A DNA stretch of 54,570 nucleotides from an uncultured Acidimicrobiaceae bacterium (GCA_903873395.1 CAIQOJ010000083.1:1-54570); one strand, 5' to 3'. Shown: positions 35,251-43,797, numbered from the stretch's first letter. Made by a program: numbers and translations. The notes: a model not told the origin generated them from the letters alone.

Positions 35251-36690
35251 CTAGCCGCGATAGGTAAAGCGATCGGCCGTCGTCACCCCACTTGTTCCCG
35301 CCGGAGTGGTCACGGTGACATCGACCATGCCGCTCCCGGCTGGAGACACCGCCTGAACCTCGGTATCGGACACCGAGGTGACCGAGAGTGCCGGCATAGC
35401 CCCGAAATGCACTGAGGTGGCTGGGTAGAGCGACGACCCCTTGATGGTCACCACCGTGCCGCCGGCCAACGGTCCTCGCCTGGGCGTCACCTTGGTGATG
35501 CCGACCGGGGCCAGATCGTAGGCGACGGTCACGCCGGCCAGGGCTGGCACGGCTTGATACGTGGCCAACTGATTGGCGCCCACCAGACCGGGGAACGAGA
35601 GCGCTCCGGCACCAGCCCCCGATCCGATCTGGTTGCTGAGGAGCGACGCCACCGGGCCGCCGCCTTTCCGACCGATCGAGCCAGCCGACGGCGATACGTG
35701 TAGGGCCAGCAGTGCCTGGAGCACCAGTGCAGTCGAATCAGGGTCGGTGAATCCCGGAGCATGAGCCGCAGTTGGCTCATAACCCCAGCCGCCGTCTTTG
35801 TCTTGGGCCTTGGCCAAGAAGTGGGCAGCCGACGCAGCCGCACCAGCGCTAAGAGCGTTCTGGGCCGCAAGGCCCTGGATGGCCAATGCGCTCGAGTTGG
35901 TGTCGGGTCCCTGGTAGTTCGCCGGACTTCCGTTGCATGGGTTCGTCGAGCTCACGTAGCTCGTCCATCCGCCATTGGAGCACTGTTGAGCACTGAGCCA
36001 CGATGCCGCCGCTGCGATGCTGGACCCAGTGGTCACCCCGGCCGCTGCCAGCCCAGCCAAGGCCAGACCCTGGCGGAAGGTGCCGTCGTAGGTCGGATCC
36101 TGAGAACCGAAGAGCCCGGTGTCAGAACCCGTTGTCTGTTGAGTGGCCAGCAGACGGGCCACCAGATCGGTTCCTCCGAAGGACCGGGGGTTCGATCCGA
36201 GAGCCTCGGCATCAAGGATGAGCAGCGCCAACTGTCCCGGACCGTCCGAGCCCGACGCAGTCACATAGTCACCCACGTGGCCCTGCAGATAGGCCAAGGC
36301 ACCAAGGGCATCAGTGCGATATCCGCCAGCCGAGGCAAGGGCGAAGACCACATTGGCCGTGGCATCGAAGTCGACCTGACCTGGTGAGGTCGATGATGGC
36401 ACGTAGCCCGCTGGAGTGAGGCGGCCATCGAGCCACGAAGCCCCCGCCTGGGCGGCAGCGACCTGGGGCAATGAAAGCGCTGGGGCAGCTGCCGCATCGG
36501 CCGGTGATGCGGCCAGCACCGGCACGAGCGCAAGTGAACCAAGTGCTGCCACCATGGCGACGACAGCCGCCTTCCACGATGCCACCGACGCACGAGGTGT
36601 CGTTGTCGACGCAGTGGGGCGGGACGGCGTGCGGAACGACCCATCACGGACAACTGACGTGGGGGCTGAAGGGAAGCGGTTCGACATCAT
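35251..36690 (-). CDS. Secreted alpha/alpha-toroid protein with IPT/TIG domain; candidate cobalamin-binding protein
   Basis: A 479-residue exported protein. Signal segment AAVVAMVAALGSLALVPVLA (about 41-60) precedes ADAAAAP, a likely cleavage site. The middle (about 75-390) is made of helical repeats of prenyltransferase/squalene-oxidase type with QQCSNGGWTSY, AKAQDKDGGWGYEP and PDSTALVLQALLALH, the fold also used by the N-terminal domain of eukaryotic intrinsic factor and transcobalamin. The C-terminal about 80 residues, from ITKVTPRRGPLAGGTVVTIKG, are an IPT/TIG immunoglobulin-like domain. There is no LPxTG motif. The 5' leader matches a cobalamin riboswitch, so I infer a role in capturing B12 or a corrinoid outside the cell; a surface terpene-like or polymer-binding role is the main alternative. 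GAAGGAA precedes the double ATG start. Confidence 0.85.
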   Translation of the reverse strand: MMSNRFPSAPTSVVRDGSFRTPSRPTASTTTPRASVASWKAAVVAMVAALGSLALVPVLAASPADAAAAPALSLPQVAAAQAGASWLDGRLTPAGYVPSSTSPGQVDFDATANVVFALASAGGYRTDALGALAYLQGHVGDYVTASGSDGPGQLALLILDAEALGSNPRSFGGTDLVARLLATQQTTGSDTGLFGSQDPTYDGTFRQGLALAGLAAAGVTTGSSIAAAASWLSAQQCSNGGWTSYVSSTNPCNGSPANYQGPDTNSSALAIQGLAAQNALSAGAAASAAHFLAKAQDKDGGWGYEPTAAHAPGFTDPDSTALVLQALLALHVSPSAGSIGRKGGGPVASLLSNQIGSGAGAGALSFPGLVGANQLATYQAVPALAGVTVAYDLAPVGITKVTPRRGPLAGGTVVTIKGSSLYPATSVHFGAMPALSVTSVSDTEVQAVSPAGSGMVDVTVTTPAGTSGVTTADRFTYRG

Positions 36691-36784
36691 GAGGGTTCCT
36701 TCCCGGAAGAGCCTCAGCGCCTAAGGGAACCACGCGTTCCCCGATGCCCCGAGCCCCTCCCGCGTGTCTCGACGGGCATGGACT

Positions 36785-36935
36785 CCACCACTGCGCTCCG
36801 GTATCCCGACTCGCGGTGGCGACGTATCGACCACCGCCCACGGTTGCGGACCAGCGCCGGCTTCTGACCGGCTTCCCCGAAAGGCAGTGCTACTGCAGTA
36901 CTGCGTGATGCTTTCCCGACCGTAGCACCCGCCAT
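36785..36935 (-). ncRNA. Cobalamin riboswitch (5' leader of toroid gene)
   Basis: Read on the minus strand, the leader shows the cobalamin-riboswitch core: GGGGAAGCCGG (36878-36868), a hairpin closing with GCCGG, GGTCCGCAACCG (36852-36841) in place of the usual GGTCCCGCAACTGT, then GCGAGTCGGGATACCGG (36814-36798), matching the AGTCAGGATACCTG element, and a GC-rich hairpin downstream. The order and spacing are as in Rfam family Cobalamin (RF00174). It lies between the toroid gene start (36690) and the divergent gene at 36970, so cobalamin should lower expression of the secreted protein. Ends are approximate. Confidence 0.85.
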
Positions 36936-36969
36936 CTGACGTTGGGAGTCCGCTGCTAGACCGGCAGGC

Positions 36970-37605
36970 GTGGATACCTTCGATCTGATCGCCCGAAGTC
37001 GTCTGGCCTTGGCCGACGAACTCGATCGGCTGGCGCCCGAGGATTGGAGTCACCCATCACTCTGCGCAGGATGGACGGTCCATGTGGTGGCGGCGCACCT
37101 CAACATCCCGTGGTCCGTGTCCACCCCAGCCCTGATCACGGCCGTACTCCGATCCGGTGGGTTGGACCGCGGCATGCACCGCCTGTCGTGCACGCTGGCG
37201 GAACGACTCGATCCTGGCCAGTGCGTGGCTGGACTCCGGGACCATGCCTCTCATCGCTTCACGCCGCCAGGTTCGGGCCCAGAGGCACCGTTGAGCGATG
37301 TATTGGTGCATGGAAACGACATGCTCTATCCGCTGGGAAGAATGGTGGAACCCGATCACGAGGCCCTGATCACGGCCCTCGGCTGGCTGAGCGCCGGTCG
37401 GGCTCGAGGCTTCGTGCCCCGTGGTCGAGCAGAGGGGCTCACGTTGCGAGCCACCGACCTCGACCAGACCTTCGGCAGTGGTGATCGAGTTGTCTCCGGC
37501 CCAGCTCTCGCCCTGTGCAGTGTCCTGACCGGTCGCACCTCGATGATCGAGGAACTGAGCGGACCAGGTGTCGGCGTTTTGGCCAGCCGCCTCGATCGCC
37601 GCTGA
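36970..37605 (+). CDS. Maleylpyruvate isomerase/DinB-like family protein
   Basis: A 211-residue protein starting at GTG 36970. The N-terminal four-helix region, LIARSRLALADELDRLAPEDWSHPSLCAGWTVHVVAAHL, has the SLCAGW and HL elements of the mycothiol-dependent maleylpyruvate isomerase N-terminal/DinB fold, where an His triad binds a metal (here H46 and the later VLVHGNDMLYPLG). Members use mycothiol or act as unidentified hydrolases and isomerases. It is divergent from the B12-riboswitch leader, and convergent with the ChsH1-like hydratase gene. Exact function is not predictable. Confidence 0.8.
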   Translation: MDTFDLIARSRLALADELDRLAPEDWSHPSLCAGWTVHVVAAHLNIPWSVSTPALITAVLRSGGLDRGMHRLSCTLAERLDPGQCVAGLRDHASHRFTPPGSGPEAPLSDVLVHGNDMLYPLGRMVEPDHEALITALGWLSAGRARGFVPRGRAEGLTLRATDLDQTFGSGDRVVSGPALALCSVLTGRTSMIEELSGPGVGVLASRLDRR

Positions 37606-37644
37606 CCCCGCTCTAGCCAGTCTCGTCAGAGCTGAGGCTGTCCT

Positions 37645-37686
37645 GGTCGTGTGACGCAGGTCGTGTGACGCAGGTCGTGTGACGCA
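37645..37686. repeat. Three 14-bp tandem repeats
   Basis: Three exact units ggtcgtgtgacgca (37645-37658, 37659-37672, 37673-37686) between two convergent genes, ending 3 bp before the stop of the ChsH1-like gene. No gene is contained. Confidence 0.85.
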
Positions 37687-37688
37687 GG

Positions 37689-38216
37689 TCAGGTGGCAGT
37701 GATGTCGCCAGGCAACCGCACGGTGGCGGTGCCGGTCACGTGGTCACCGATGTCACCCTTGGCCACAAAACCGATGTCGACCACGACCTCATGCCCCTCC
37801 TGGGTAACCGCGGTTACCGAACCGGTGAAGGTGAGGGTATGTCCTGGGAAGACCGGCACACCCAGGCGGATGTTGAGCCGGGACACCATGGCATCGGGGC
37901 CGGCCCAGTCCGTGAGGAACCGACTGCAATAGGCGGTGTCCGACAAGATGTTGGGAAAGATGTCCGGGGCACCCTGCATCTCGGCGAACGCCTTGTCGTG
38001 GTGGACAGGCATGAAGTCACGGCTGGCTATCGCACCGGCCACGATCCGGGTGGCGGTCATCTCCACCACGAGCGAGGGGATCGCCTGGCCGACGGCAATG
38101 CTGGTCGGATCCGGACTGGTCGGCGACGAATGGCCTGAGGTCAACGTGACTCCCTCGAGGTGACCTGGAGATCGAGCGTGATCGACAGGGCGGGTTGCGG
38201 TGTCATGAGGCTGCAC
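37689..38216 (-). CDS. MaoC-like enoyl-CoA hydratase subunit, ChsH1-like
   Basis: A single-hotdog MaoC-family protein of up to 175 residues that would hydrate an enoyl-CoA. From memory it aligns well with Mycobacterium tuberculosis ChsH1: ASRDFMPVHHDK versus ATRDFQDVHHDR, then QGAPDIFPNILSDTA and FLTDWAGPDAMV versus VTDWAGPSALI, and RLGVPVFPGHTLTFTG. ChsH1 forms a heterodimer with ChsH2 in cholesterol side-chain breakdown. The catalytic Asp/His pair of the hotdog (R-D-F...H-H-D) is retained. Its ATG overlaps the upstream gene by 14 bp; a TTG at about 38144 after GAGGGAG is an alternative start. Next to a ChsH2-like gene, it most likely works as its partner. Confidence 0.88.
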   Translation of the reverse strand: MQPHDTATRPVDHARSPGHLEGVTLTSGHSSPTSPDPTSIAVGQAIPSLVVEMTATRIVAGAIASRDFMPVHHDKAFAEMQGAPDIFPNILSDTAYCSRFLTDWAGPDAMVSRLNIRLGVPVFPGHTLTFTGSVTAVTQEGHEVVVDIGFVAKGDIGDHVTGTATVRLPGDITAT

Positions 38217-38799
38217 TGGAAGGATCGAACTTCAAGATGGTGAAGCGCTGGCGGCCGACCACGTCGCCGTGGGCGTCGGTGTAGGTCGTCACCCAGGTGA
38301 CAAAGCGCCCTCTTCCCATCCGAGTGGTCTTCTCCTGGCTGATTGCCTCAAAGACCGTCGAGGCGGTCACCTCATCGCCCGGACGCAGATACCGGGTGAT
38401 CTCGAACTCGGAGTTGGTGGCCAGCGTGGCCGTGTAGCCCGCCTCGTCCAGAACAGCCAGACCTGAGGTGCCCTCGGTCACCGTGGGCACGCCGCCCCGC
38501 TCAGCCATCCCGGTGATCGTTGGGGTGGGCATCGTCCACGTCTGGAGCATCAGGGGTGGTGCCACGATGCCGCCCCATCGGGAGCCAGCGGCGATCTCGG
38601 GATCCACATAGGCGGGGTTGGCGTCTTCGAAGGCTGCAGCCCAGTGGCGGATCATGGGCACATTGACGGCATCGGGACCGGTAGAGACTCCACGGCCCCC
38701 CACCGGCTGACCGATCAACGCGGCCAGCCGCTGGTCAAGGTCGGTGGCATCAGCCGAACCGCCGTCATCGGCGCCAGAAGTGGATGCGACAGCAGTCAT
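38203..38799 (-). CDS. MaoC-like hydratase subunit, ChsH2 N-domain-like (no DUF35)
   Basis: A 198-residue protein with the start at ATG 38799, preceded by AGGAG at a spacing of 7. The hotdog-type sequence has IRHWAAAFEDANPAYVDPEI, GIVAPPLMLQTWTMP, YLRPGDEVTASTVFEAIS and GRFVTWVTTYTDAHGDVVG, as in the N-terminal half of ChsH2-like proteins and FAS1-like dehydratases. Mycobacterial ChsH2 carries a C-terminal DUF35 OB-fold domain, which is absent here. With the downstream ChsH1-like subunit it could form a heteromeric enoyl-CoA hydratase. Substrate is unknown; steroid or branched-chain acyl-CoA are candidates. Confidence 0.85.
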   Translation of the reverse strand: MTAVASTSGADDGGSADATDLDQRLAALIGQPVGGRGVSTGPDAVNVPMIRHWAAAFEDANPAYVDPEIAAGSRWGGIVAPPLMLQTWTMPTPTITGMAERGGVPTVTEGTSGLAVLDEAGYTATLATNSEFEITRYLRPGDEVTASTVFEAISQEKTTRMGRGRFVTWVTTYTDAHGDVVGRQRFTILKFDPSSAAS

Positions 38800-38852
38800 G
38801 GTGGAGCTCCTGGGAGGGACGGGGCGACGAAGGGTGGTGCGGGCGGTCAGCG

Positions 38853-40340
38853 CTACAGCGGTGCGCTCTCGAAGGCCGTCGGATCGATGGTGCCAGCGCG
38901 CCGGGCGAACTCGGACATCGAGAACGGCCACTGGGTGACGATGCGCCCGGTGGACGACCGGTAGTAGCCGTTGCAGTCAAACTGCCACACCGGGATGGCG
39001 GCAATGGCCGCCTGGACCTCGTCGTTGTAAGCAGCCATGGCCTCAGGACGTACGTCCACCCATGCCAACTGCTCATCGACCAGACGCTGGACCTGGGCGA
39101 CCACGTGAGCGCTCTGGGCCTCAAGCATGGTGAGGATCGATCCGTTGTTGGTGTTCGGCCCATAGAGGAAGAACAGGTTCGGGAAGCCCGCTGTGGTCAT
39201 TCCCACATAGGCCTGGGCTCCCTCAGCCCAGGCCGCGTCGAGTTGGCGACCGTCCCGACCGGTCACCGGGATGGACGAGAGGTAGCGGGTGGTCGTAAAG
39301 CCGGTGGCCAACACGATGGTGTCCACCGAACGCACGGTCCCGTCGGCGGTGATCACGCCTTGGGCGCTCACTCGGGTGATTGGCTCGGTGACCAACTCAA
39401 CGTTCGTGCGATTGAACGTCGGGTAGAAGTTGTTGGAGAAGAGTGGACGCTTGCATCCGAAGGGATGGTCGGGCACGAGTTTGGCCCGCACGTCAGGATC
39501 CTCCACTACCTCCATGGCGGCCAGGCCGATGACCTCCCGCTCAGCCAGGGGGCCTGGGTCGCTGAATGTCATGCCGATGTCCATATGGGCATAGATCTGA
39601 TTGCGGAAGGTCAGCTGGATCTCCGGGTGCTCTCGGAAGTGCGCCAACTCAGCCTCGCTGTAGGGCTCGTCAATCTTGGGGAGCACCCAGTTGGCCGTGC
39701 GCTGGAACATGTAGAGCTGCTCAGCCACGTTGGCCACCTCAGGTACCAATTGAATCGCACTAGCTGCGCTTCCGACGACGGCCACCCGCTTGCCGGCAAC
39801 GGCGTCGGCGTCATCGTCCCATCGTGCTGAGTGCACGAGGTTCCTGGCGAACAGATCGAGGCCCTCGATATCGGGACGTGACGGCTCACGGAACATCCCG
39901 ACGGCACCAACCACCACCTCGGCATCCACCGCGTCGCCCGCTGAGGTCTCCAGGTGCCACCGTGCCGCATCCTCGTCCCAGACGGCCGACGTCACCTCGG
40001 TGTTGAACCGGCAGTGCCCGAGTACTCCCAGGTCTTCGGCAATGCCCTCGAGGTAGGCGAGGATCTCGGGCTGTGTCCCATAGGGCTTCGACCAGTCCTG
40101 CTTGGGCGCCCAGGAAAACGAGTAGAGCGCCGACTGCACGTCACACTCGCACCCGGGATAGCGGTTGAGGCGCCACGTGCCTCCAACGCCATCGTTCTTC
40201 TCCAAGAGCACAAACTCGTCGATGCCAGCCGCCAAGAGATCTTTGGCCAGGCAGAGGCCACCCGCACCTGCGCCGACGATGGCGATACGCAGGCGTCGAG
40301 TTCCCCCGTTGTTCCCTACCGGCATACCGGTCTCCGTCAT
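38853..40340 (-). CDS. Flavin-containing monooxygenase (Baeyer-Villiger type, divergent fingerprint)
   Basis: A 495-residue FAD/NADPH enzyme. FAD site: IAIVGAGAGGLCLAKDL near residue 20; substrate-loop GTWRLNRYPGCECDVQS; second Rossmann (NADPH) VAVVGSAASAIQLVPEVA; later DTIVLATGFTTTRYL. The BVMO fingerprint FxGxxxHxxxW appears as FARNLVHSARW, with Arg in place of Gly, so true Baeyer-Villiger activity is less certain. AAGGA precedes the ATG at a spacing of 7. It sits between the hydratase pair and an aldehyde dehydrogenase, consistent with ketone or steroid oxidation. Confidence 0.85.
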   Translation of the reverse strand: MTETGMPVGNNGGTRRLRIAIVGAGAGGLCLAKDLLAAGIDEFVLLEKNDGVGGTWRLNRYPGCECDVQSALYSFSWAPKQDWSKPYGTQPEILAYLEGIAEDLGVLGHCRFNTEVTSAVWDEDAARWHLETSAGDAVDAEVVVGAVGMFREPSRPDIEGLDLFARNLVHSARWDDDADAVAGKRVAVVGSAASAIQLVPEVANVAEQLYMFQRTANWVLPKIDEPYSEAELAHFREHPEIQLTFRNQIYAHMDIGMTFSDPGPLAEREVIGLAAMEVVEDPDVRAKLVPDHPFGCKRPLFSNNFYPTFNRTNVELVTEPITRVSAQGVITADGTVRSVDTIVLATGFTTTRYLSSIPVTGRDGRQLDAAWAEGAQAYVGMTTAGFPNLFFLYGPNTNNGSILTMLEAQSAHVVAQVQRLVDEQLAWVDVRPEAMAAYNDEVQAAIAAIPVWQFDCNGYYRSSTGRIVTQWPFSMSEFARRAGTIDPTAFESAPL

Positions 40341-40476
40341 CTAACGTCCTTCCCCCAGGTCCTGCACGCAAGAAGCGACCGCTGCCTACGTGACCCGGTG
40401 GCAGTCCACCAATACCGGACTCCGATGTCAACCTCGCACGAGCACGGCTCTGCGACCTTCGGACAGGATGAAGACC

Positions 40477-42012
40477 ATGACCACGCCTGCGACCCCTGGC
40501 CCCCTGGCCGGCCCCATGATGGGCCCCATGGCCGGCCCACTCGTCCATGACCGCAAGACGTCGGCTGGTTCCTTGACCGATGTACGGGGCGTCTACATCG
40601 ACGGCGCCTGGCACGAGCCGGAGCATGGCTGGTTCGAGGACCGCTGCGCCACTACCGGCGAGACGATCAGCGACGTGCCCAATGCCTCGCCAGATCAGGT
40701 TGGTGCAGCAGTGGCCGCAGCACGGAAGGCCGCCGACACAGGAGATTGGCCCAGCGCCGACCCAGCATTCCGCTCGCGCTGTCTCTCGCAACTCGCCCAG
40801 GCACTCGAAGATGCACGCCACGAACTGGTTGCCCTAGGCCGTGTCGAGTGGGGATGTACGGCCGACGAGGACCGCCAACAGATCGATGCTCCGGCCATGA
40901 TGGCCATGGGTGGCTCCCAGATGGCCTTGGCTCCCATCGAGGAAGCACTCGCCGCTGGCGGGGCGACCGGGAAGGTCCTCGTCCGTCACGAACCCGTGGG
41001 TGTCGTCTCCGTGCTTACCCCGTGGAACTTCCCTCACACGCTCAATCTCATGAAACTGGCTCCAGCCCTGGCCGCTGGCAACACGGTGGTCCTCAAGCCG
41101 TCACCGTTGGCCCCGCTGGTCGGCTTGGCCGTGGCGGACCTGGCCGACCGGTGCACCGACCTGCCTCCCGGGGTGCTCAACGTCGTCAGCACCGAGGGAC
41201 TCGAGGCCAGTCAGGTCCTCGTGACCGATCCTCGGGTGGACATGGTCTCGTTCACGGGAGCCACGGCAACTGGACGCCAGATCATGTCCATGGCCGGGGA
41301 GACGCTCAAACGACTCTTGCTGGAACTCGGAGGGAAGTCCGCCACGGTGGTTTTGGACGGCACTGACCTCGACGCCCTGCTCCCCCGTCTCCTCTACGAC
41401 GGTTGCACCTTCCACGCCGGCCAAGCCTGCATCTTGCGCAGCCGACTCCTCGTCCCACGGCCTCTCCTCGACGCCACCGTCACTGGCCTGGCCGACCTGG
41501 CCCGGGCGGTCGTGGTGGGTGATCCGCTCGACCCGGCCACCCAGATGGGTCCGCTGATCAGCACCGACCAGGCGGCTCGCGTGGCCGGCCTGGTCGACCG
41601 GGCCCGCCAGGAAGGTGCGGTGGTAGCCGCCGGCGGAAGCGCTCCTCGGGGCCTGGAGGGCACCTCATTCTTCGCCCCGACCGTATTGAGCGGGGTCGAT
41701 CCTCGCTCCGAGATCGCTCAGTCCGAGGTCTTCGGTCCCGTGCTGTGCGTAGTTCCCTACGACGAGATCGACGATGCCGTGGCTCTGGCCAACGACTCCG
41801 CCTACGGATTGGCGGGCTCAGTGTGGGGCCCTGACGACGAGGTGGCCCTCGCCGTGGCTCGGAGGATGCGCACCGGGCAGGTCGAGGTCAACGGCACCGG
41901 GCTAGGCGGCTCGCCCTTCGGCGGGTTCAAACAGAGCGGTTTCGGCCGTGAAGGTGGCCTGATCGGTCTGCGCAGCTACACCGAGACCAAAGCCATCGGA
42001 TTCCCGGCCTGA
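40477..42012 (+). CDS. Aldehyde dehydrogenase
   Basis: A 511-residue NAD(P)-dependent aldehyde dehydrogenase. The ATG at 40477 is chosen because AGGATGA lies 8 bp upstream; an ATG 9 bp earlier is possible. Catalytic residues: Asn in TPWNFPHTLN, Glu283 in LELGGKSA, Cys318 in GQACILRSR; cofactor loop VSFTGATATGRQIM and C-terminal SEVFGPVLCVVPY and GSPFGGFKQSGFGRE. The Gly-Gln-Ala-Cys form of the Cys loop is that of ALDH groups acting on aromatic or terpene aldehydes. It reads opposite to the monooxygenase. Pro-rich N-terminus of about 25 residues is unusual. Confidence 0.92.
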   Translation: MTTPATPGPLAGPMMGPMAGPLVHDRKTSAGSLTDVRGVYIDGAWHEPEHGWFEDRCATTGETISDVPNASPDQVGAAVAAARKAADTGDWPSADPAFRSRCLSQLAQALEDARHELVALGRVEWGCTADEDRQQIDAPAMMAMGGSQMALAPIEEALAAGGATGKVLVRHEPVGVVSVLTPWNFPHTLNLMKLAPALAAGNTVVLKPSPLAPLVGLAVADLADRCTDLPPGVLNVVSTEGLEASQVLVTDPRVDMVSFTGATATGRQIMSMAGETLKRLLLELGGKSATVVLDGTDLDALLPRLLYDGCTFHAGQACILRSRLLVPRPLLDATVTGLADLARAVVVGDPLDPATQMGPLISTDQAARVAGLVDRARQEGAVVAAGGSAPRGLEGTSFFAPTVLSGVDPRSEIAQSEVFGPVLCVVPYDEIDDAVALANDSAYGLAGSVWGPDDEVALAVARRMRTGQVEVNGTGLGGSPFGGFKQSGFGREGGLIGLRSYTETKAIGFPA

Positions 42013-42035
42013 CCGGCAGGCATCTGCGCTGCGGC

Positions 42036-42965
42036 TCAGCCAGCCAAGGCATCCTGCAGGGAAGCCACTGCCTCCGCCATGCCAGCCCGTCCGCTGGCCA
42101 ACATGGCATCCAAGGACACGAACCCGTGGATCGTCCCGTCATAGCGGGACAGGACTGTGGGGACCCCGGCATCGGCCAACCGAGCGGCAAATGCCTCACC
42201 TTCATCGCGCAGCGGATCGAACTCTGCCGTGATGATCAGGGCAGGCGGCAGTCCACTGAGGTCTTCAGCGAAGAGTGGTGACGCGCCCGGGTTCTTCGGA
42301 TCCTCGTCGCCCAAGTAGGCAGCGACGAACCACTCCATCACCTTGGCCTCGAGCATGAATCCTTCAGCATTTTCGACATAGGACGGCTGGGCCATGGTGA
42401 GGTCGCACACCGGATAGAGCAGCAGTTGAAAGGCGATGGCCGGCCCACCGGCATCACGAGCAGCCACTGCCGTGACGGCGGCCAGGTTGCCCCCGGCACT
42501 GTCGCCAGCGACGGCCAGCCGGTTTCGATCGCCACCCAACTCCTCGGCATGTTCGGCCGCCCAGGTGACAGCGGCCAACATGTCGTCGGCCGCCGCCGGG
42601 AACCTGTCTTCAGGCGCTCGGCGGTAGTCCACAGCGACAACCACCGCCGGCGTGTCGCTGGCCAGGTGCTCACACATGGCATCGTGGGTTTCGAGATCAC
42701 CGATCACCCATCCGCCTCCATGGGCGAAGACGACGGTGGGTAGCGGACCTTCGACCTCGGGTCGGTAGATCCGGAGAACCAGGTCCCCTCCAGGACCGGC
42801 AATGGTGCAGTCCTCCTTGGTAGGCAGGACGTCAGGATGGGAACCGGCCAGCGCGGTGCCGGCGAAGGCTTCCCGAAACGTCACCGGATCAAGGTTCTCG
42901 ACCACAGTGGGCCCGGCGCCAGCCAGGAGGTCGAGCAGGGCACGGGCATCGGCGTCGAGTGGCAT
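42036..42965 (-). CDS. Alpha/beta hydrolase, HSL/LipN-type esterase
   Basis: A 309-residue serine esterase. Start at ATG 42965, preceded by GAAGGGAA. Oxyanion motif FAHGGGWVIGD, nucleophile GDSAGGNLA (Ser), acid residue in AEFDPLRDEG and catalytic His in DGTIHGFVSL: a full triad of the hormone-sensitive lipase family. It likely hydrolyses short- to medium-chain esters or lactones, such as a BVMO product. It is convergent with the aldehyde dehydrogenase gene and lies downstream of the class II aldolase gene. Confidence 0.9.
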   Translation of the reverse strand: MPLDADARALLDLLAGAGPTVVENLDPVTFREAFAGTALAGSHPDVLPTKEDCTIAGPGGDLVLRIYRPEVEGPLPTVVFAHGGGWVIGDLETHDAMCEHLASDTPAVVVAVDYRRAPEDRFPAAADDMLAAVTWAAEHAEELGGDRNRLAVAGDSAGGNLAAVTAVAARDAGGPAIAFQLLLYPVCDLTMAQPSYVENAEGFMLEAKVMEWFVAAYLGDEDPKNPGASPLFAEDLSGLPPALIITAEFDPLRDEGEAFAARLADAGVPTVLSRYDGTIHGFVSLDAMLASGRAGMAEAVASLQDALAG

Positions 42966-43057
42966 GGTTTCCCTTCGGGCAGGTGCAGACACCAGTGGCG
43001 GTGCGTGCGATTCGGCGAGGAGCGTACCTGAGGTGACTTGCCCGTCGGGCTTCGGGC

Positions 43058-43789
43058 TCAGTCGAGCAGGGTCGGGTCGGCGGCGAGCTCGGTGCGCACC
43101 GCCGCTTCAAAGAAGCCGATGAACCCTTCGCCGTCACTACCGGCCATGCGCTCGAGAAATGCGTCGGGCAGGACACTTCGCACGGGGCCGGCTGCAGCCC
43201 GCACGTGCCAGGCCGTGCGGCACCGCTGCTCGAGGGCTACAGCGCGCTGATGGACCGAGCGAGCCGAGCCTCCGAGCACGAACACGCCGTGTCCGGCCAA
43301 AAGGGCAGCGGTGGCATCCCCCATGGCGTTCATGGCCCGGGAGGCGGCTTCGGGATCGTTGACCGGTCCTGAGTACTCATCAACCACAACGAGGCGGCCG
43401 CCTCCGAGTGCTGATGACTGGTCGTGAATCGGAGGCACCTCGGCCAGGTCGGCCCAGACGGTGCCGAAGCGAGGGTGGCTGTGGGCGGCCCACCCGACGT
43501 CGGGCCGCAGTCGGTGGAGAGCCAGGTGGAGAGGGATCCCGAGTGGCACCGGCCACTCCCCCTCGACCACATCGCCCTCCAGGGTGATCCGAAGCACGTG
43601 CTCGGGTCGAACCTCAGCCCAGGTGAGCAGCCAGGGATTGCATAGCAATGTGCCATCACCGAGATTGGCCGTGATGTGTCCGGCCAGGTGATCGTCATAG
43701 CCCTCTCGCCAGAGTGCCCGGGCGAGGAGGGCCAACTCCTGGCGAGGGCTGAGTTCGGGCATCAACTGACCGGGTGTGGGCGTGAACAC
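43058..43789 (-). CDS. Class II aldolase/adducin-family protein
   Basis: A 243-residue zinc-dependent aldolase or decarboxylase-like protein, GTG start at 43789. Motifs: GHITANLGDGTLLCNPW near the N-terminus, the HxH metal motif AHSHPR (about 104-109), and LAGHGVFVLGGS with the third His. These are the family metal ligands. It is 8 bp downstream of the amidohydrolase gene and upstream of the esterase gene, so it probably acts on a breakdown product. Substrate is unknown. Confidence 0.88.
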   Translation of the reverse strand: MFTPTPGQLMPELSPRQELALLARALWREGYDDHLAGHITANLGDGTLLCNPWLLTWAEVRPEHVLRITLEGDVVEGEWPVPLGIPLHLALHRLRPDVGWAAHSHPRFGTVWADLAEVPPIHDQSSALGGGRLVVVDEYSGPVNDPEAASRAMNAMGDATAALLAGHGVFVLGGSARSVHQRAVALEQRCRTAWHVRAAAGPVRSVLPDAFLERMAGSDGEGFIGFFEAAVRTELAADPTLLD

Positions 43790-43797
43790 GACGACCC

